In this document: piece after piece, positions 35,561 through 46,483 of the stretch
How the letters are laid out: the number at the start of each line of letters is the position of its first letter
Position numbering within the stretch: the first letter of the stretch is position 1
Assembly: GCA_034440615.1 (NCBI GenBank)
Contig: JAOTOM010002937.1
Span: forward strand, 1 to 64,000
Reading direction: 5' to 3'
Length of the DNA stretch: 64,000 nt
From: Ashinkailepas kermadecensis
Taxonomy: Eukaryota; Arthropoda; Thecostraca; Neolepadidae
The notes under the pieces: model-generated
Database searches by the model: none
Seen by the model: the letters and a program-made list of their open reading frames with translations, nothing else
What the model was told of the DNA's origin: nothing
Position numbers and translations under genes: made by a program

Positions 35561-36332
35561 ATCTGAACATTACTTCAGTGTGGCAGGCTGAAGTGATGTA
35601 AAAGAACATCATTATGGCGTGTTCTTGTATAGCTGTATATATGACATGGATGCCAATCATGCATTTTGGAAAGCCCAATGTTTTCTGATGTGTCATGGGT
35701 ACAGAACAGTACTATGCATGTTGCCAACAAAACCTTGGTGATGGTCAACACATAAATGTGCAGATCATTCTCTGCATGATCACAGCACAACTGAGCACAG
35801 CAAAATAAGCAATGCAACCAAATAAGCAAGATAGCAGCATAAGCAAACTAGGTACAAAAGAGCATGCAATGGTACTATGCAATTTGGATGGCATGATCAG
35901 CTACGTGAAATTTGTCCATTGATTGCTCACTGTTGCCATTGCTTCTGCATATATATAAGAGAAGAGACATAACCAAGGACAAATTAATCCATCTAACCGA
36001 TTGTGCAGAAACGGGCCCCGGGAAATGAAGAAGTCCACCCTGTTGTCTGGCAAGGGCTGTGAGCACAGGTGTTGATCTACGAAAATTATTGGGGTTGGGC
36101 CAATGCACACAGGCAATTTCAAGCCCAAATTGATTGGGGGGGGGGGACACACTCCATTGTGTCCCATGTTAAAAGTTTAAATGGTTAGGGGCAAAATCAC
36201 CATTGAGGGGCACTAGCCCCCTCAAAAGTATACAAAACAACACCCCTGGCCGTGAAGGAAAGAGGACATGCCTCAGAGCTGGAATGGGCTGTCTGGACTG
36301 GAAAGGGCTGTACATCAACCTATTCTTCAACA
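35561..36332. other. no gene recognised
   Basis: Frames of 84-91 codons lack domains. A G-run of 11 bases lies at about 36,137-36,147. Confidence 0.45.
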
Positions 36333-36975
36333 CAGGGGCGTCGATTTGTATCCTTTTGTGGGGGCCATGCCCCCCCAATGCTGATCTTGGCCCCCCCAAT
36401 GTTGATTTGGGCCCCCCCAATAACCCATGCTATTTTTATGCTGATAAAAAGCTAAAGGGAAAAAAAGAAGAAATACACTGTGTTAGGTACATAGAAAACT
36501 TAGTTGATGTTAACCAGCACATTTTGTACTGAAAAAGAACAGATTTGGATTAGATAGTGGACTGAGTATCCAACTTTTGCTACACAATTCAAAATTATGT
36601 GCAAAAAAAACAAAATAGCTAGATTTCCCTCCACTGTGGAAGGAAAACTTACAGCATACAATGCTAAGATTCGATGATGATGCATTTGAAACCAGATTGT
36701 CTTTAAAAAAAAATGTTAAGCCACAAAACAACAATTGGATTGTCGTACTGATGTTTGTACACGCCACCAATGGCAAAACCACATGCATATGAGCTTAAAC
36801 AGGAAAAATCCATTCTTAATTTCCAGTCATTGTCAAACTTGCATTGTCCAGTGAACAACAATGACAATCATTATTGAGATTGTGGATATGCAAACTATAA
36901 TTATCTTCAGCAGCCCACCTATCACACCATCAGCTTGATATTTACCTAGGTACCTACCTACATGCCCAATGACAA
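36333..36975 (+). repeat. CAGGGGCGTCGATTTG family, copy A
   Basis: Begins CAGGGGCGTCGATTTGTATC, followed by TTTTGTGGGGGCCATGCCC and two GCCCCCCCAATG(C/T)TGAT subrepeats. The A+T-rich remainder (GTTAACCAGCACATTTTGTA, TTGGATTAGATAGTGGACTG, CAGCTTGATATTTACCT) is collinear with copies B and C. The CAGGGGCG start is typical of hAT ends, but no far terminal inverted repeat was found. Alternatively it is a 5' end of an unknown retroelement. Confidence 0.65.
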
Positions 36976-37587
36976 TGCATGCATTAAATATTGATATGGG
37001 GAAAAATGAGAGCCATGTGTGGGCAAATCTGCCAGCTTATGATACCATGACAGAGAAAAGTCAGCAAGAAGCTGCATGGCCACTGCATTATAATTGGTAT
37101 TCCTAAAAGAATAAAAAAGAAAGCTGTGGCTCACATGACTTTTAAGCAAACCTTACAGTCATACAAGACCAATGCTATACAAGAAATAGCCTTGACAAGA
37201 CCAATGTCTCGTACGCCGCAAAAACACCATTATTAAACACCGCAAAAATACCATTATTTTAAAATGTACACCAAAGTTCGCATTCAAATCTTGATGACGT
37301 CACAGGTTTTTATTCGTATCTTGCAGAAATTGGAAGCATCATGCAAGTTTCAATTTCACTGCACATGGGTGGGGGAGTGAATTTTTTAGGCGTACCGGAC
37401 CACAGAGGTCATTTGCGCCACCTTTGAAGCGAGTACGTTACATGTCTGACTATAAAAGCGAGTGTTTGCGATCAAGGTGCAGGCATGTGGACATTCACGT
37501 AACGGGAATTTTACGTTATAGTTTGTGTGATATTTTAGGCGCTGAAGGCGGGGCTAGGATGGGGACATCCCCCTAATGTCTAGATGG
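36976..37587. other. no gene recognised
   Basis: Spacer between two copies of the same family. GGGGACATCCCCCTAATG near 37,560 recalls 11,030-11,050. Confidence 0.45.
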
Positions 37588-38025
37588 CAGGGGCGTCGAT
37601 TTGTATCCTTTTGTGGGGGCCAGGGCCCCACCAATGTTGATCTTGCCCCCCCCCCCCATGTTGATTTGGGCCTCCCCAATAACATATGCTATTTTTATGC
37701 TGATGAAAAAGTTGAAGGAAAAAAGAAGGAAAACACCATGCTAGGTACATGAAAATGTAGTTGATGTTAACCAGCACATTTTGTAATAAAAAAACAGATT
37801 TGGGTTAGATAGTGGACTGACTCTCCACCTTTTGCTACCAAAATTCAAAATGGTGTGCACAAAAACGAATTGTCATTGTCAAACTTGTATACAATCCAGT
37901 CCCGTGAACAACAATCAGTTATCATTGAGAGTGTGGATATACAAATTATAATTAACCTCAACAGCCCACTCATCACACTATCAGCTTGATATTTACCTGG
38001 TACCTAGGCACCTATGTACATGCTA
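37588..38025 (+). repeat. CAGGGGCGTCGATTTG family, copy B
   Basis: Same start and same internal order as copy A, ending near CTTGATATTTACCTGGTACC. A LINE fragment directly follows. Confidence 0.7.
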
Positions 38026-38111
38026 CAGAAAGACTTAGAAGAGCTTGTGAAGTGGTCCAAAAAATGGCACATGAAATTAAATTTTGATAAGTGCAAAATC
38101 ATGCATGTATG
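38023..38111 (+). pseudogene. CR1-like LINE fragment (reverse transcriptase C-terminal side)
   Basis: Translates to LQKDLEELVKWSKKWHMKLN followed by FDKCKIMHV, which matches the segment just after the FADD motif of the LINE at 42.3-44.9 kb (LVKWSEKWQMKFNFDKCKVM). Only about 90 bases remain, cut at the right by the start of copy C of the CAGGGGCGTCGATTTG family. It is therefore the stub of a LINE interrupted by that family. Confidence 0.8.
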
Positions 38112-38420
38112 CAGGTGCGTCGATTTGTATCCTTTTGTGGGGGCTATGGCCCCACCAATGTTGATCTTGCCTCCCAATGTTGATTTGCCCCCCCCAATAA
38201 CCTATGCTATTTTATGCTGATAAGAAAGCTAAAGGAAAAAAATTAAAAACCCCATGCTAAGTAGAAACATTGATGTTAACCAGCACATTTTGTACTGAAT
38301 AGAAACAGATTTGGATTAGATAGTGGACTGACTCTGAACCTTTTGCTGAAAAATGTAAAATTGTGTGCAAAAACAAACAAAATAGCTGGAATTCCATCCA
38401 CTGTGGAAGTACAGCTTACA
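38112..38420 (+). repeat. CAGGGGCGTCGATTTG family, copy C
   Basis: Starts CAGGTGCGTCGATTTGTATC within a LINE fragment and follows copies A and B up to CTTACA near 38,420, where a SINE fragment begins. Confidence 0.7.
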
Positions 38421-38427
38421 TCTTTCT

Positions 38428-38500
38428 GGGTTGGTTGGTTGGTTATTTGGGTTTACGGCCGCATTGACTGCGTTGGTCATACAGCGCCCATACAACTTGT
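38428..38500 (-). mobile_element. SINE fragment, minus strand
   Basis: GGTTGGTTGGTTATTTGGGT followed by TTACGGC and GACTGCGTTGGTCATACAGC is the reverse complement of the SINE tail and body seen at 35,011-35,099, with substitutions. Confidence 0.6.
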
Positions 38501-38920
38501 CTTGTTCCCACCTTAACACGCGCCCTGGAGGGCCTCTGAGAATTACGCGCACTGGAGGGGGGGCGGATTCCGCCCCCCCCTAAGATCTCGGCTCCTAGTA
38601 AAGCTGGAGGAACGAAATTCGCAGGGTGGATGGGCACGGTAGTGAACTCTATTGTGTGCAATTTTTGTGACCTTAGGTCAATATCTTCAAGGTCAAATGA
38701 GGTCAGATTGGCAAAATTTTCCGGTTTTGCGTGGCTTGGCTTGTCATCGTTATGGATCGCTGTGATTGTGTTTAAATGCTCAAAAATGGGCATGAATGAT
38801 GTCTTGGACATTACTAATGATGCAATGCAGATGCTAGACCCAACATTTGACCTCAGGTCACCTATATAGCACCACTTTATCAGGTCAGTTACCTGTTCCA
38901 GTTACCGGAACCGGCCGCCC

Positions 38921-38951
38921 GCCCGACTGCTCCGTCGGGCAGCTCGGAGCA
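38921..38951 (+). other. potential H-type pseudoknot in transposon copy 3
   Basis: Stem 1 GCCCGAC (38,921-38,927) with GTCGGGC (38,934-38,940); loop TGCTCC can pair with GGAGCA at 38,946-38,951. Identical to copy 2. Copy 1 has different sequence at this place. Confidence 0.45.
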
Positions 38952-39091
38952 ATCGGCTTCGTGAAGAAGGCAGTGAAGTACATGAATAAAGTATGGAAAC
39001 GCAATGACAAACAGTACAAATGACAACTAGTAGTGCATTTATGGCAACATTCCAGTTGATCAAGTTTGGTTCCATTAACCTGTCATGAACT

Positions 39092-39126
39092 TGACCTGAC
39101 TTCACCTTGGTGACCTAACATGACCT
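39092..39126 (-). promoter_or_regulatory. AGGTCA half-site cluster in transposon copy 3
   Basis: TGACCT, TCACCT, TGACCT and TGACCT on the plus strand with spacers 4, 3 and 4, as in the other two copies; the second site has decayed. Confidence 0.4.
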
Positions 39127-39442
39127 TGAAACTATACAGCATAACAATATCATCAAACAAGTCGCTAGTGTTGCCTAGAACACTTCCCTTTTGTCAGTAT
39201 ACTGGAAGCGCATCAGCGCCGATTTTGGTGGTCTGGCGCTAAAACATTTTTTGACTTTAGCGGCCCCTAACTTGAAAAATTTTCGGCCGATTTCAAATTT
39301 TCTTGCTTTAAACAACGTGCCGTTCATTTCTAGGCAGGTACACCGAAAATTGCGTATATCGACCGGTAAAATCTGCAGTTATTTGCGAAAAATCGGATGG
39401 GTGGGCGGATTTCGCCCCCCCCCCCTCCAGTGCGCGTGTTAA

Positions 39443-40219
39443 AGCACAATAATACCAAAAAGTTTCCGAAAAAATTTACAACCATGTTCACCAAAAATAT
39501 AATTTTAATTAAAAATCAGCTTAGGTTAGGTTGGGCTCGGTTAGGTTTTTCTTTTTTAAGGTTGAGAATTTTCAGAAAATAAATTAAGTGACATTTTAAT
39601 TTAGTTTAATTTTTGTTTTCAAAAGATAGGTTAGGGTAGGCTAGGTTAGGTTTTGTTGCATTAAAAAACATTTATGTTTATGCTATGTTACCGAACTCAA
39701 AGCCTTTTTGGCATTATTTTGCTCACAACCTGAAAAGTAAGCACAAAAAATAAGTGGGTCCAACCATCTTAGTCGCCTTCATAAACATGGTAATCTGCAT
39801 ATTTTTTTTTGTTTTAAAGGAAAAAAGAGCACCTTAGACCGCAAGGTTACCAAATAATTTGCAATTTTTGGGGAAACTTTTTTGGAATTTTTACAAAAGG
39901 TTTTCCAACTTGAAAAACCTAAACTAAGCCTAACTTAACCAAACCTAACCCATTTGCTTGCTATATGGAGGCAAATGTGTGTACAAACTTGTCTTGTTAC
40001 CACCTTAAAGCACAATAATACGGATTTGGCTAGGTTAGGCTAGTTTAGTTGTTTACCTTGGAACAATTGTTCAATCATTTTCAAAAATAAAATAAAATCG
40101 GAAATTTTCTTTCAAAAGCAGCTGACATTAGGTTCGGGTAAGTTGGGTTCGGTTGTTCAATTTAGAAAATTTTCAGAATATATATTGCTTAATTTTTGTT
40201 TCTATTTTTTTCTCCAAAG
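39443..40219. repeat. TTAGG-type repeat, second block (inverted then direct)
   Basis: 39,520-39,830 is in the TTAGG orientation (GGTTAGGTTGGGCTCGGTTA, TTTGCTCACAACCTGAAAAG). 39,900-40,030 is in the AACCT orientation (CTAACCCATTTGCTTGCTAT, ACCTTAAAGCACAATAAT). The block continues past 40,640. Confidence 0.7.
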
Positions 40220-40640
40220 CAGGGGTGTCGATTTGTATCGATAGACACTAGCGCGTATTAAATGTCACAAATCGGGATGGGCGTTCCTCAGAACATCCAA
40301 AATCGTAACATCCAAAGAAAAAATTCCAGTTACAGAAATTCCAGCGCCTAAAGTCTAAATTTGAGGTTACAGTGACAAATGTGACGGAGGTAAGACATTT
40401 GTGGTGCAATTGCGCGCAGTGTTTAATCCGGAGGCCAATCTCATGTGACGTCGTACTGATTCGTTTTTGTACTTCGCACATTCTGATGTATCTGCGGATT
40501 GGTGTGATTTTAAATAGTGAATAAATAGCTTGCTGATATTTAATTCCCAAAGGAACAGTAGTTGAAGAAGTTGGCAGGTAAGCTTGAAAAAGTCCAGTCC
40601 ATGCTTTTTTCCGATTTGTGCTCAGGGTTTCCATGTTAAT
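40220..40640 (+). repeat. insert starting CAGGGGTGTCGATTTG
   Basis: Begins CAGGGGTGTCGATTTGTATC inside a TTAGG-type unit (left flank CTCCAAAG as in the uninterrupted unit at about 41,487). It diverges from copies A-C after about 22 bases. The minus-strand 128-codon frame inside has no recognised domain. A facing copy of the same terminus lies at 48,634 on the minus strand. Confidence 0.5.
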
Positions 40641-42282
40641 ATCACATAACTACCACATTTGTCTTCAAGAAGAGTTGTTTTTAGTTTACTTTTATTTATA
40701 TTTTCATTCCACTGCTCTTAGTGCCCTTTCTGCCCAGGATTGGGGCACCTAATGTTGCATTTCCGTCCAGGGGTTGGCACACCTTTCGGTAAATTTACAG
40801 CTTAAGGTAATTTCTGATTATTTTTTTTTCCATGCAATGTTTAGGAATGTGATGAACATGATGTTACTGCTCATTTTGGTAAATTTGTGTTTTAAGGTGT
40901 TTTATGAATTTGTGGAATGTATCATTTCAATGCAATGTTTATGAATGTGACTCAGATGATGGGACCACTCATTTTCTATACAAATGCCTACATTTCAGGT
41001 TGTGAGCAAAATAACACCAACAAAAAGCTTTGAATTGGGTGACATAGGGTAAAGTATTTTTTTTTTAAATACAAAAATGCAACATAACCTAACCTAACCT
41101 AGCTTAACCTCCCCTTGGAGAAAAACAAAACCAAAACATCAGGCTATAAAAATTTCAAGCAATGTATTTTGTTTTACAATAAAAAAATGTAACCCAACTT
41201 AACTTAATCTAACATAAGCTGCTTTTAAAGAAAAAAGATCTATTTCTTTCAAATGTTGGAACAATTTTTGCAAAAAATGTCGAACTTAAACACTTAAACT
41301 AATCTAACATCACCAAACATAGCCCATTTGTTTGCTTTATGGAGGCAAATGTGTAATAACTTGCCTAGTTACCACCTTAAAGCACAATAATTCTGGTTAG
41401 ATTAGGTTGGGTTAGGTTTTTTCATATGCAAAATTTCAAGAAAATAACTTGCTATATATTTTTCCAATCTTGTTTTTGTAGTTGTTTTCTCCAAGGTCAG
41501 GTTAGGCTAGGTTACGTTAGGTTATGTTGAATTTGTAATGTATTTCTTTTAATTGCTATGTTACTAACTCCAAGCCCATTTTTAATGTTATTTTGCTCAC
41601 AACCTGCTCACAACCACAAGCATTTACACAAAAACTGAGTAGTGCCATCAGCTTAGTGACATTCATGAACATTGCATTGGAAATTTAAATTAAAAAATAT
41701 TAATAAAACACATAAAAGCACAAATTTAATGTCCTTTCTTCTGCAAATGCATGGCTTTCAATTGGAAGTAAAAAATGACACAAAAAAGGGTGTGGAGTAA
41801 GGAAATATAGCATGCAAATAATGTTCAAGATGTATGATAACCTTACCTAACATAGTTTAACTTCCCATACAAGAAATTAATTGTTTTTAATTTAAATTTT
41901 CGAGGCATTTTCTCAAATATTTTCAACTTAAAAAACCTAACCTAAGCTGGCCTGAACCGTTTATTATTTTTTTGTAGAAAAATAATTAACAAAAATTATT
42001 TACCAACAAATGATTCTTTTTATAACTTACAACAAAAGCCTAACCTAACATGACAAACCTAACCCCTTTGTATGCTTCATGGAGGTAAAATGTGTGTAAA
42101 ACTTGTCTTGTGGTTACCTTAAACTGTGATAATACCTGGCTTTTGGGGTAATTTTTCAGCTCATGGTACTCTCTGACTTCTTTGAAGTTCTTTTTTTAAT
42201 GCAGTGTTTGTTAATGTGCTGAACATGATGTAACCGCTCATTTCCTCTGCAGATGCACACTTTTCAATTGTGAGGAAAAATA
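40641..42282. repeat. TTAGG-type repeat, third block (alternating orientation)
   Basis: Forward (AACCT) units at 40,740-41,395, reverse (TTAGG) unit at 41,396-41,690, forward again to 42,282. Each half-unit is roughly 300-600 bp, with landmarks TTTGCTTTATGGAGGCAAAT, ACCTTAAAGCACAATAAT and TTTCAGGTTGTGAGCAAAAT. Such alternation can form long hairpins. No protein coding. Confidence 0.75.
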
Positions 42283-44910
42283 ACATAAAGACATAAAGAC
42301 ATAAAAGAGCAGTGCAACTATGAGCCACAAGGGCCCTTCTTGGTTGCACTTTGTACACTGAACCAGTTGCCCACCAAATCTGGCAATCAACCCTCCCTGG
42401 AATACAGAAAAACAAGCCCCCTATTCTTATGATTGTCTATGCCGTTTTTAAAGATGTTCAGTGTGTTGCTACTGACAATTGTTCCTGGCAGCTGGTTCCA
42501 GTGTTCTACTACCCTGTTGATGAAGAAAGACTGTCTTAACCTTGTCCTGCTGTGCTTAACTTTAATTTTGAATTGATGACCTCTAATTGCATCATTTCTG
42601 CTAAATTCAAACATTTCCCCGAGATATCCCTGTTCCTGACCATGAACAAATTTAAAAACCTCGATGAGATCTCCTCTCAGCCTTCTATATCTAAGTGAAA
42701 ACATATTCAATTTCTTCAATCTTTCCTCATATGCCAGGTTGCCTATACCATTAACCATTTTTTGTTGCCCTCTTTTGTACTCTCTAAAAGCCAACAATCT
42801 TTCTCATAACTAGGGGACCAAGCTTGGACACAGTATTCCAAATGTGGCCTGACATATGCACAGTAAAGCTTCCTGATGACCTCCTCACTTTTGTATGACA
42901 CATTCCTCTGTATCGCCTCAAGCATTCTTAGTGCCTTCTTCCTAGCTTCTTTGGTCTGTTCTGATGCCCCCAATTTTGTGTTCAAAATAACACCTAAGTC
43001 CTTCTCCTGCTGAGTCACAGATAGTACTTGGCCATCCATCAAGTATGGCGCCTTCATATGCTGCCTACCTACATGCATGACTTTGCACTTATCAAAATTA
43101 AACTTCATTTGCCATTTTTCGGACCACTTCACAAGCTCGTCTAAATCGTTCTGCAGCAAAACCTGCTCATTGTGCCCTGTTATTGCCCTAAAGATCTTCA
43201 AATCATCCGCAAATTTCAAAACCTTACTGCTTAGGCCACATTCAATGCTATTCACAAATATAATGAACAACAGTGGCCCCAGTACCGACCCCCTGAGGGA
43301 CTCCACTAAGAACGTTTTGCCACGATGACTTTGTACCATTAAGCATCACTCTCTGCTGTCTATCTGAAAGCCACAACTCAATCCATTTTAGGATGCTACC
43401 TGCAATGCCATGGACCTGAAGCTGCATCATTAACCGTTTATGGGGTACCTTGTCAAAGGCCTTATTAAAGTCAAGATATGCTACATCAACCTGATTTCCC
43501 TGATCAAATTGTTCTGTAGCAAAATTTAAAAAGTCCAAGAGATTTGTGAGACACGATCTCCCTTTTCTAAACCTATGTTGAGTATCTTGAATCAATCTGT
43601 TTCCTTCCAGAAAACTAACTATTCTATCTTTGATAATTGATTCGAGTACCTTGCAGACTAGGGATGTGAGGCTTACTGGCCTATAATTTTCAACTTTCGC
43701 TCTTTCTCCTTTCTTGAAAATAGGAACTACATTTGCCCTTTTCCAATCTGTTGGAATTTCATTTTGTGAAACTGATCTACAAAATATTATACTAAGTGGA
43801 ATTGCCAGTTCCTTTTCAGCTTCCCGCAATACCCTAGCATAAATTCCATCAAGTCCTGCTGCCTTGTTTGGCTTTATTTTTCTGATATAATTGAAAACAA
43901 CATCACTATCAATGAAATCAACATTGTGTATCTGATCACCTGTCACTGAACTGTGGTTCACGGTTGGCAAATTTGTCACATCCTCCACTGTAAACACTGA
44001 TTTAAACTGCTTGCTCAGCTCCTCAACCATCTCACCATCCTCACTCAATATAGTCCCATTTACTTCCAGTGGACCAATTGTGCTTGAAACTTTACTTAGC
44101 TTGTAGAAACTAAAGAACTTTTTACTGTCCCCATTACAGTTCCTAGCCAAATCCAATTCTTTTGCCCGCCTTGCTGCTCTGGTTTTCTGCTTCACAGCAT
44201 CTCTAGCTTTTTGATACGACCTTAGATTTACGATATTTGAAGCTTCCTTAAATACTCTAAATGCATCTTTCTTAGCCTTAATTGATCTCCTCAAATCTGG
44301 CGTAAGCCATGCTGGCTTTCCTACCCTTCTTTTGCGCCTTTGCTTTTGGGGGACATGTCTAATCTGAATTTCCCTCAAGTAAGATTTGGACTTTTCCCAC
44401 ATTTCACAGGCATTTAAATAAAAAAATTATTATTCCCATTTGATGGCACTTAAAGCCTCTCTCATGGAGTCAAAGTCTGCCCTGTTAAAATTTGGAATCT
44501 TTGCCAAGTTATCCTTGATTGTCCCTACTATTTGTACCTTAAATCTCACTATGTTATGGTCACTTCTTCCCAGAGTTTCTCCTACAGTCAAGTCTTGAAC
44601 TAAATCACTTAAATCTGAGAAGACAAGGTCCAAGAATGAGCCCTGCCTGGTTGGTTCCATTACAAACTGGTGTAAGAACAAGTCCTCTTCAAGGCATTTC
44701 CTAAACAGTTTACATGATGGGGAACCAACACCAACATTTTCATATCCTTTTAGATGAAAGTCACCAAGAATAAGGCATTTCCTATGAATGTTTCTACCAA
44801 TTTCCTCACAAATCACCTTATCGAGCTCCAGTTGCTGAGAATGTGGCAAGGTTCCTGATTGATACAAAGCTCCAATCCTCAGTTTATTGCTGTTCCCTCT
44901 TGGTGGAACA
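42283..44910 (-). pseudogene. CR1/Jockey-like LINE retrotransposon, 5'-truncated and inactivated
   Basis: On the minus strand it retains the C-terminal half of an apurinic-type endonuclease (GDFH at about 44,755, SDHN at about 44,555), a connecting region, and a reverse transcriptase: NKAAGLDGI (about 43,850), YRPVSLTS, LDFNKAFDKVPH (about 43,460), GVPQG and the catalytic FADD (43,202-43,213). After these comes the RRLRGDLIEVFKFVHG C-terminal region typical of CR1/Jockey-group LINEs. The 3' end is three copies of ACATAAAG (42,283-42,306 on plus), matching the short tandem 3' ends of CR1 elements. Lesions: two adjacent in-frame TAA codons at about 44,427-44,432, an extra base in a C-run at 43,289-43,293, and a second frameshift near 42,790. 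The N-terminal endonuclease half and ORF1 are absent. Confidence 0.92.
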
Positions 44911-45270
44911 TGGAAAAGGGGGCTTGGATTTGAGTAATATAGGATGAAAAATAATGTTCAGATAACAAAAAAAAAGTAACATAACCTAACCTAACCTAGC
45001 CTAGACTTCCATGCAAGAAATGATTATTTTTATGCCCAATTTCCCCTCCCCCAAAAAAAAATATTTTCTCACACGTTTTCAACTTAAAAAGTCTAACATA
45101 ACCTAATCTAGCTTGAACCGTTTTTCAAGACTTTTTTATTTACTAACTTACAACAAAAGCCTAGCCTAACGCAACTAGGCAACACCTAGCTCCTTTGAAT
45201 GATTCGTGGAGGTAAAATGGGTGTAAAACCTGTCTTGTGGTTACCTTAGACTGCAATAATATCTCTTTTT
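44911..45270 (+). repeat. TTAGG-type repeat, fourth block (LINE target)
   Basis: Continues the unit interrupted by the LINE: AAAAGGGGGCTTGG and GAGTAATATAGGATG correspond to AAAAAGGGGCATGGAGTTGG near 61,138 and to GGAGTAAGGAAATATAGCATG near 41,795. AACCTAACCTAACCTAGCCT follows. Confidence 0.7.
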
Positions 45271-46483
45271 GTGCTACATGGTGCACGTGATGAACCTCCA
45301 TCTGCATGCTGCATGAGAGCATTGCACTTATTGCTTCACAAAGAACAATAACATGTTGAAAGTACTATATTTTCAGGAATGGAATCCAGTGCTGATAACA
45401 TTTTCTGAGTTATAAATTTGCAGATCAGATCTACATCATTTGTGTTAATAAATATGAGAAATTCATAGAAATGCATACACCGGTTTGTGGACAAGAAGTT
45501 ATTCTGATGATTTCTGATGTATTGGAAAATGACAAATTTTCATGATGGAAGCAGGCAAAGTTAAAGTACTTATATCTCAATAAGTGGTCAGTTCACTAAC
45601 AAGACAGCAAATTCACTCAAATAGCACTCAAAATGCCAGGCGGCCCACTCTTTTTGCAAGTTTAAAATCGATGACAGTACTTTCTTGAATGATGTTTAAA
45701 GCACATGAAAGAAATGTATTGCTGACACTTGTTAGGAACTGATGTATGTAACGTTAATTAACATTTCTAATGTCCTGATGTTTGTACACAAAATATAGCT
45801 CACTATTCTAAATAGCATGGTAAGTATGATGCCATATATCATGGCTAATTTATGGCCAAACTGTTATGCAGCAGATTCCCTGCATTGTTACTTAGTTATT
45901 TGGGCTTTAGGGCACAGACCATGTTGATCACATAGCTCCCTGCATTGTTGTTAACTGATATATCAGTATGTTTGCAAATTCACTGATGAGTGAATCCATA
46001 CCATTCTCACTGGGGTATAAAAGCTACATTATAACATTGCTTCTACAATGCATATAACAGAAACCCATCTCGATTGTCCTACTTACTCAGGACACCATAG
46101 AAGTCAATGAAGCCAATGAAAACCATAGAAGTCAATGAAAATGTTACTTCATCCCCTGTATTGTTAATGGAAACAAGTCTCTTGAACCACATGTTATGTC
46201 CTTCACAGTGTTGCTCCATCCACCTCCAACTCCAACCCTGACCAAGCTTCAGGAACTCATCCATCTCCAAAGCAGTCTGTTGAAGAATGTATGTATTGCA
46301 GCATAACTACTGTGACCGGAATTCCATGGTATCCATGTCGCCTTACAATCCATCCTTGCTGATCCATGTAGCAGATGTTTGACTGTCCTCAAACTGTCTG
46401 GATAACTGGGGAGTTGAAATCACATGTGAGTGATGAAACAGATGAACTATTCCTGGATTCTTATGTTGCATCATTGCATGGCA
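45271..46483. other. no gene recognised; small SINE remnant at 45,893-45,945
   Basis: A+T-rich. The stretch GTTATTTGGGCTTTAGGGCA followed by CATGTTGATCACATAGC resembles a decayed minus-strand SINE tail. A tandem phrase CCATAGAAGTCAATGAA occurs twice near 46,091-46,138. Confidence 0.45.

Larger units (their letters stand above)
38513..39442 (+). mobile_element. TTAA-target DNA transposon, copy 3 (922 bp)
   Basis: Flanked by TTAA at 38,513-38,516 and 39,439-39,442. It is nearly identical to copy 2 in length and sequence. The flanks CTTGTTCCCACC|TTAA and TTAA|AGCACAATAATACC match, without the insert, the sequence CTTGTTACCACCTTAAAGCA at about 40,000-40,019. This gives a paralogous empty site and confirms a 4-bp TTAA duplication. 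No transposase. Confidence 0.9.

Noticed and set aside
39500..42100. TTAGG/AACCT runs as a telomere or interstitial telomere
   Set aside because: Runs are only two to four imperfect units, embedded in a longer repeat with other conserved landmarks and present in both orientations.
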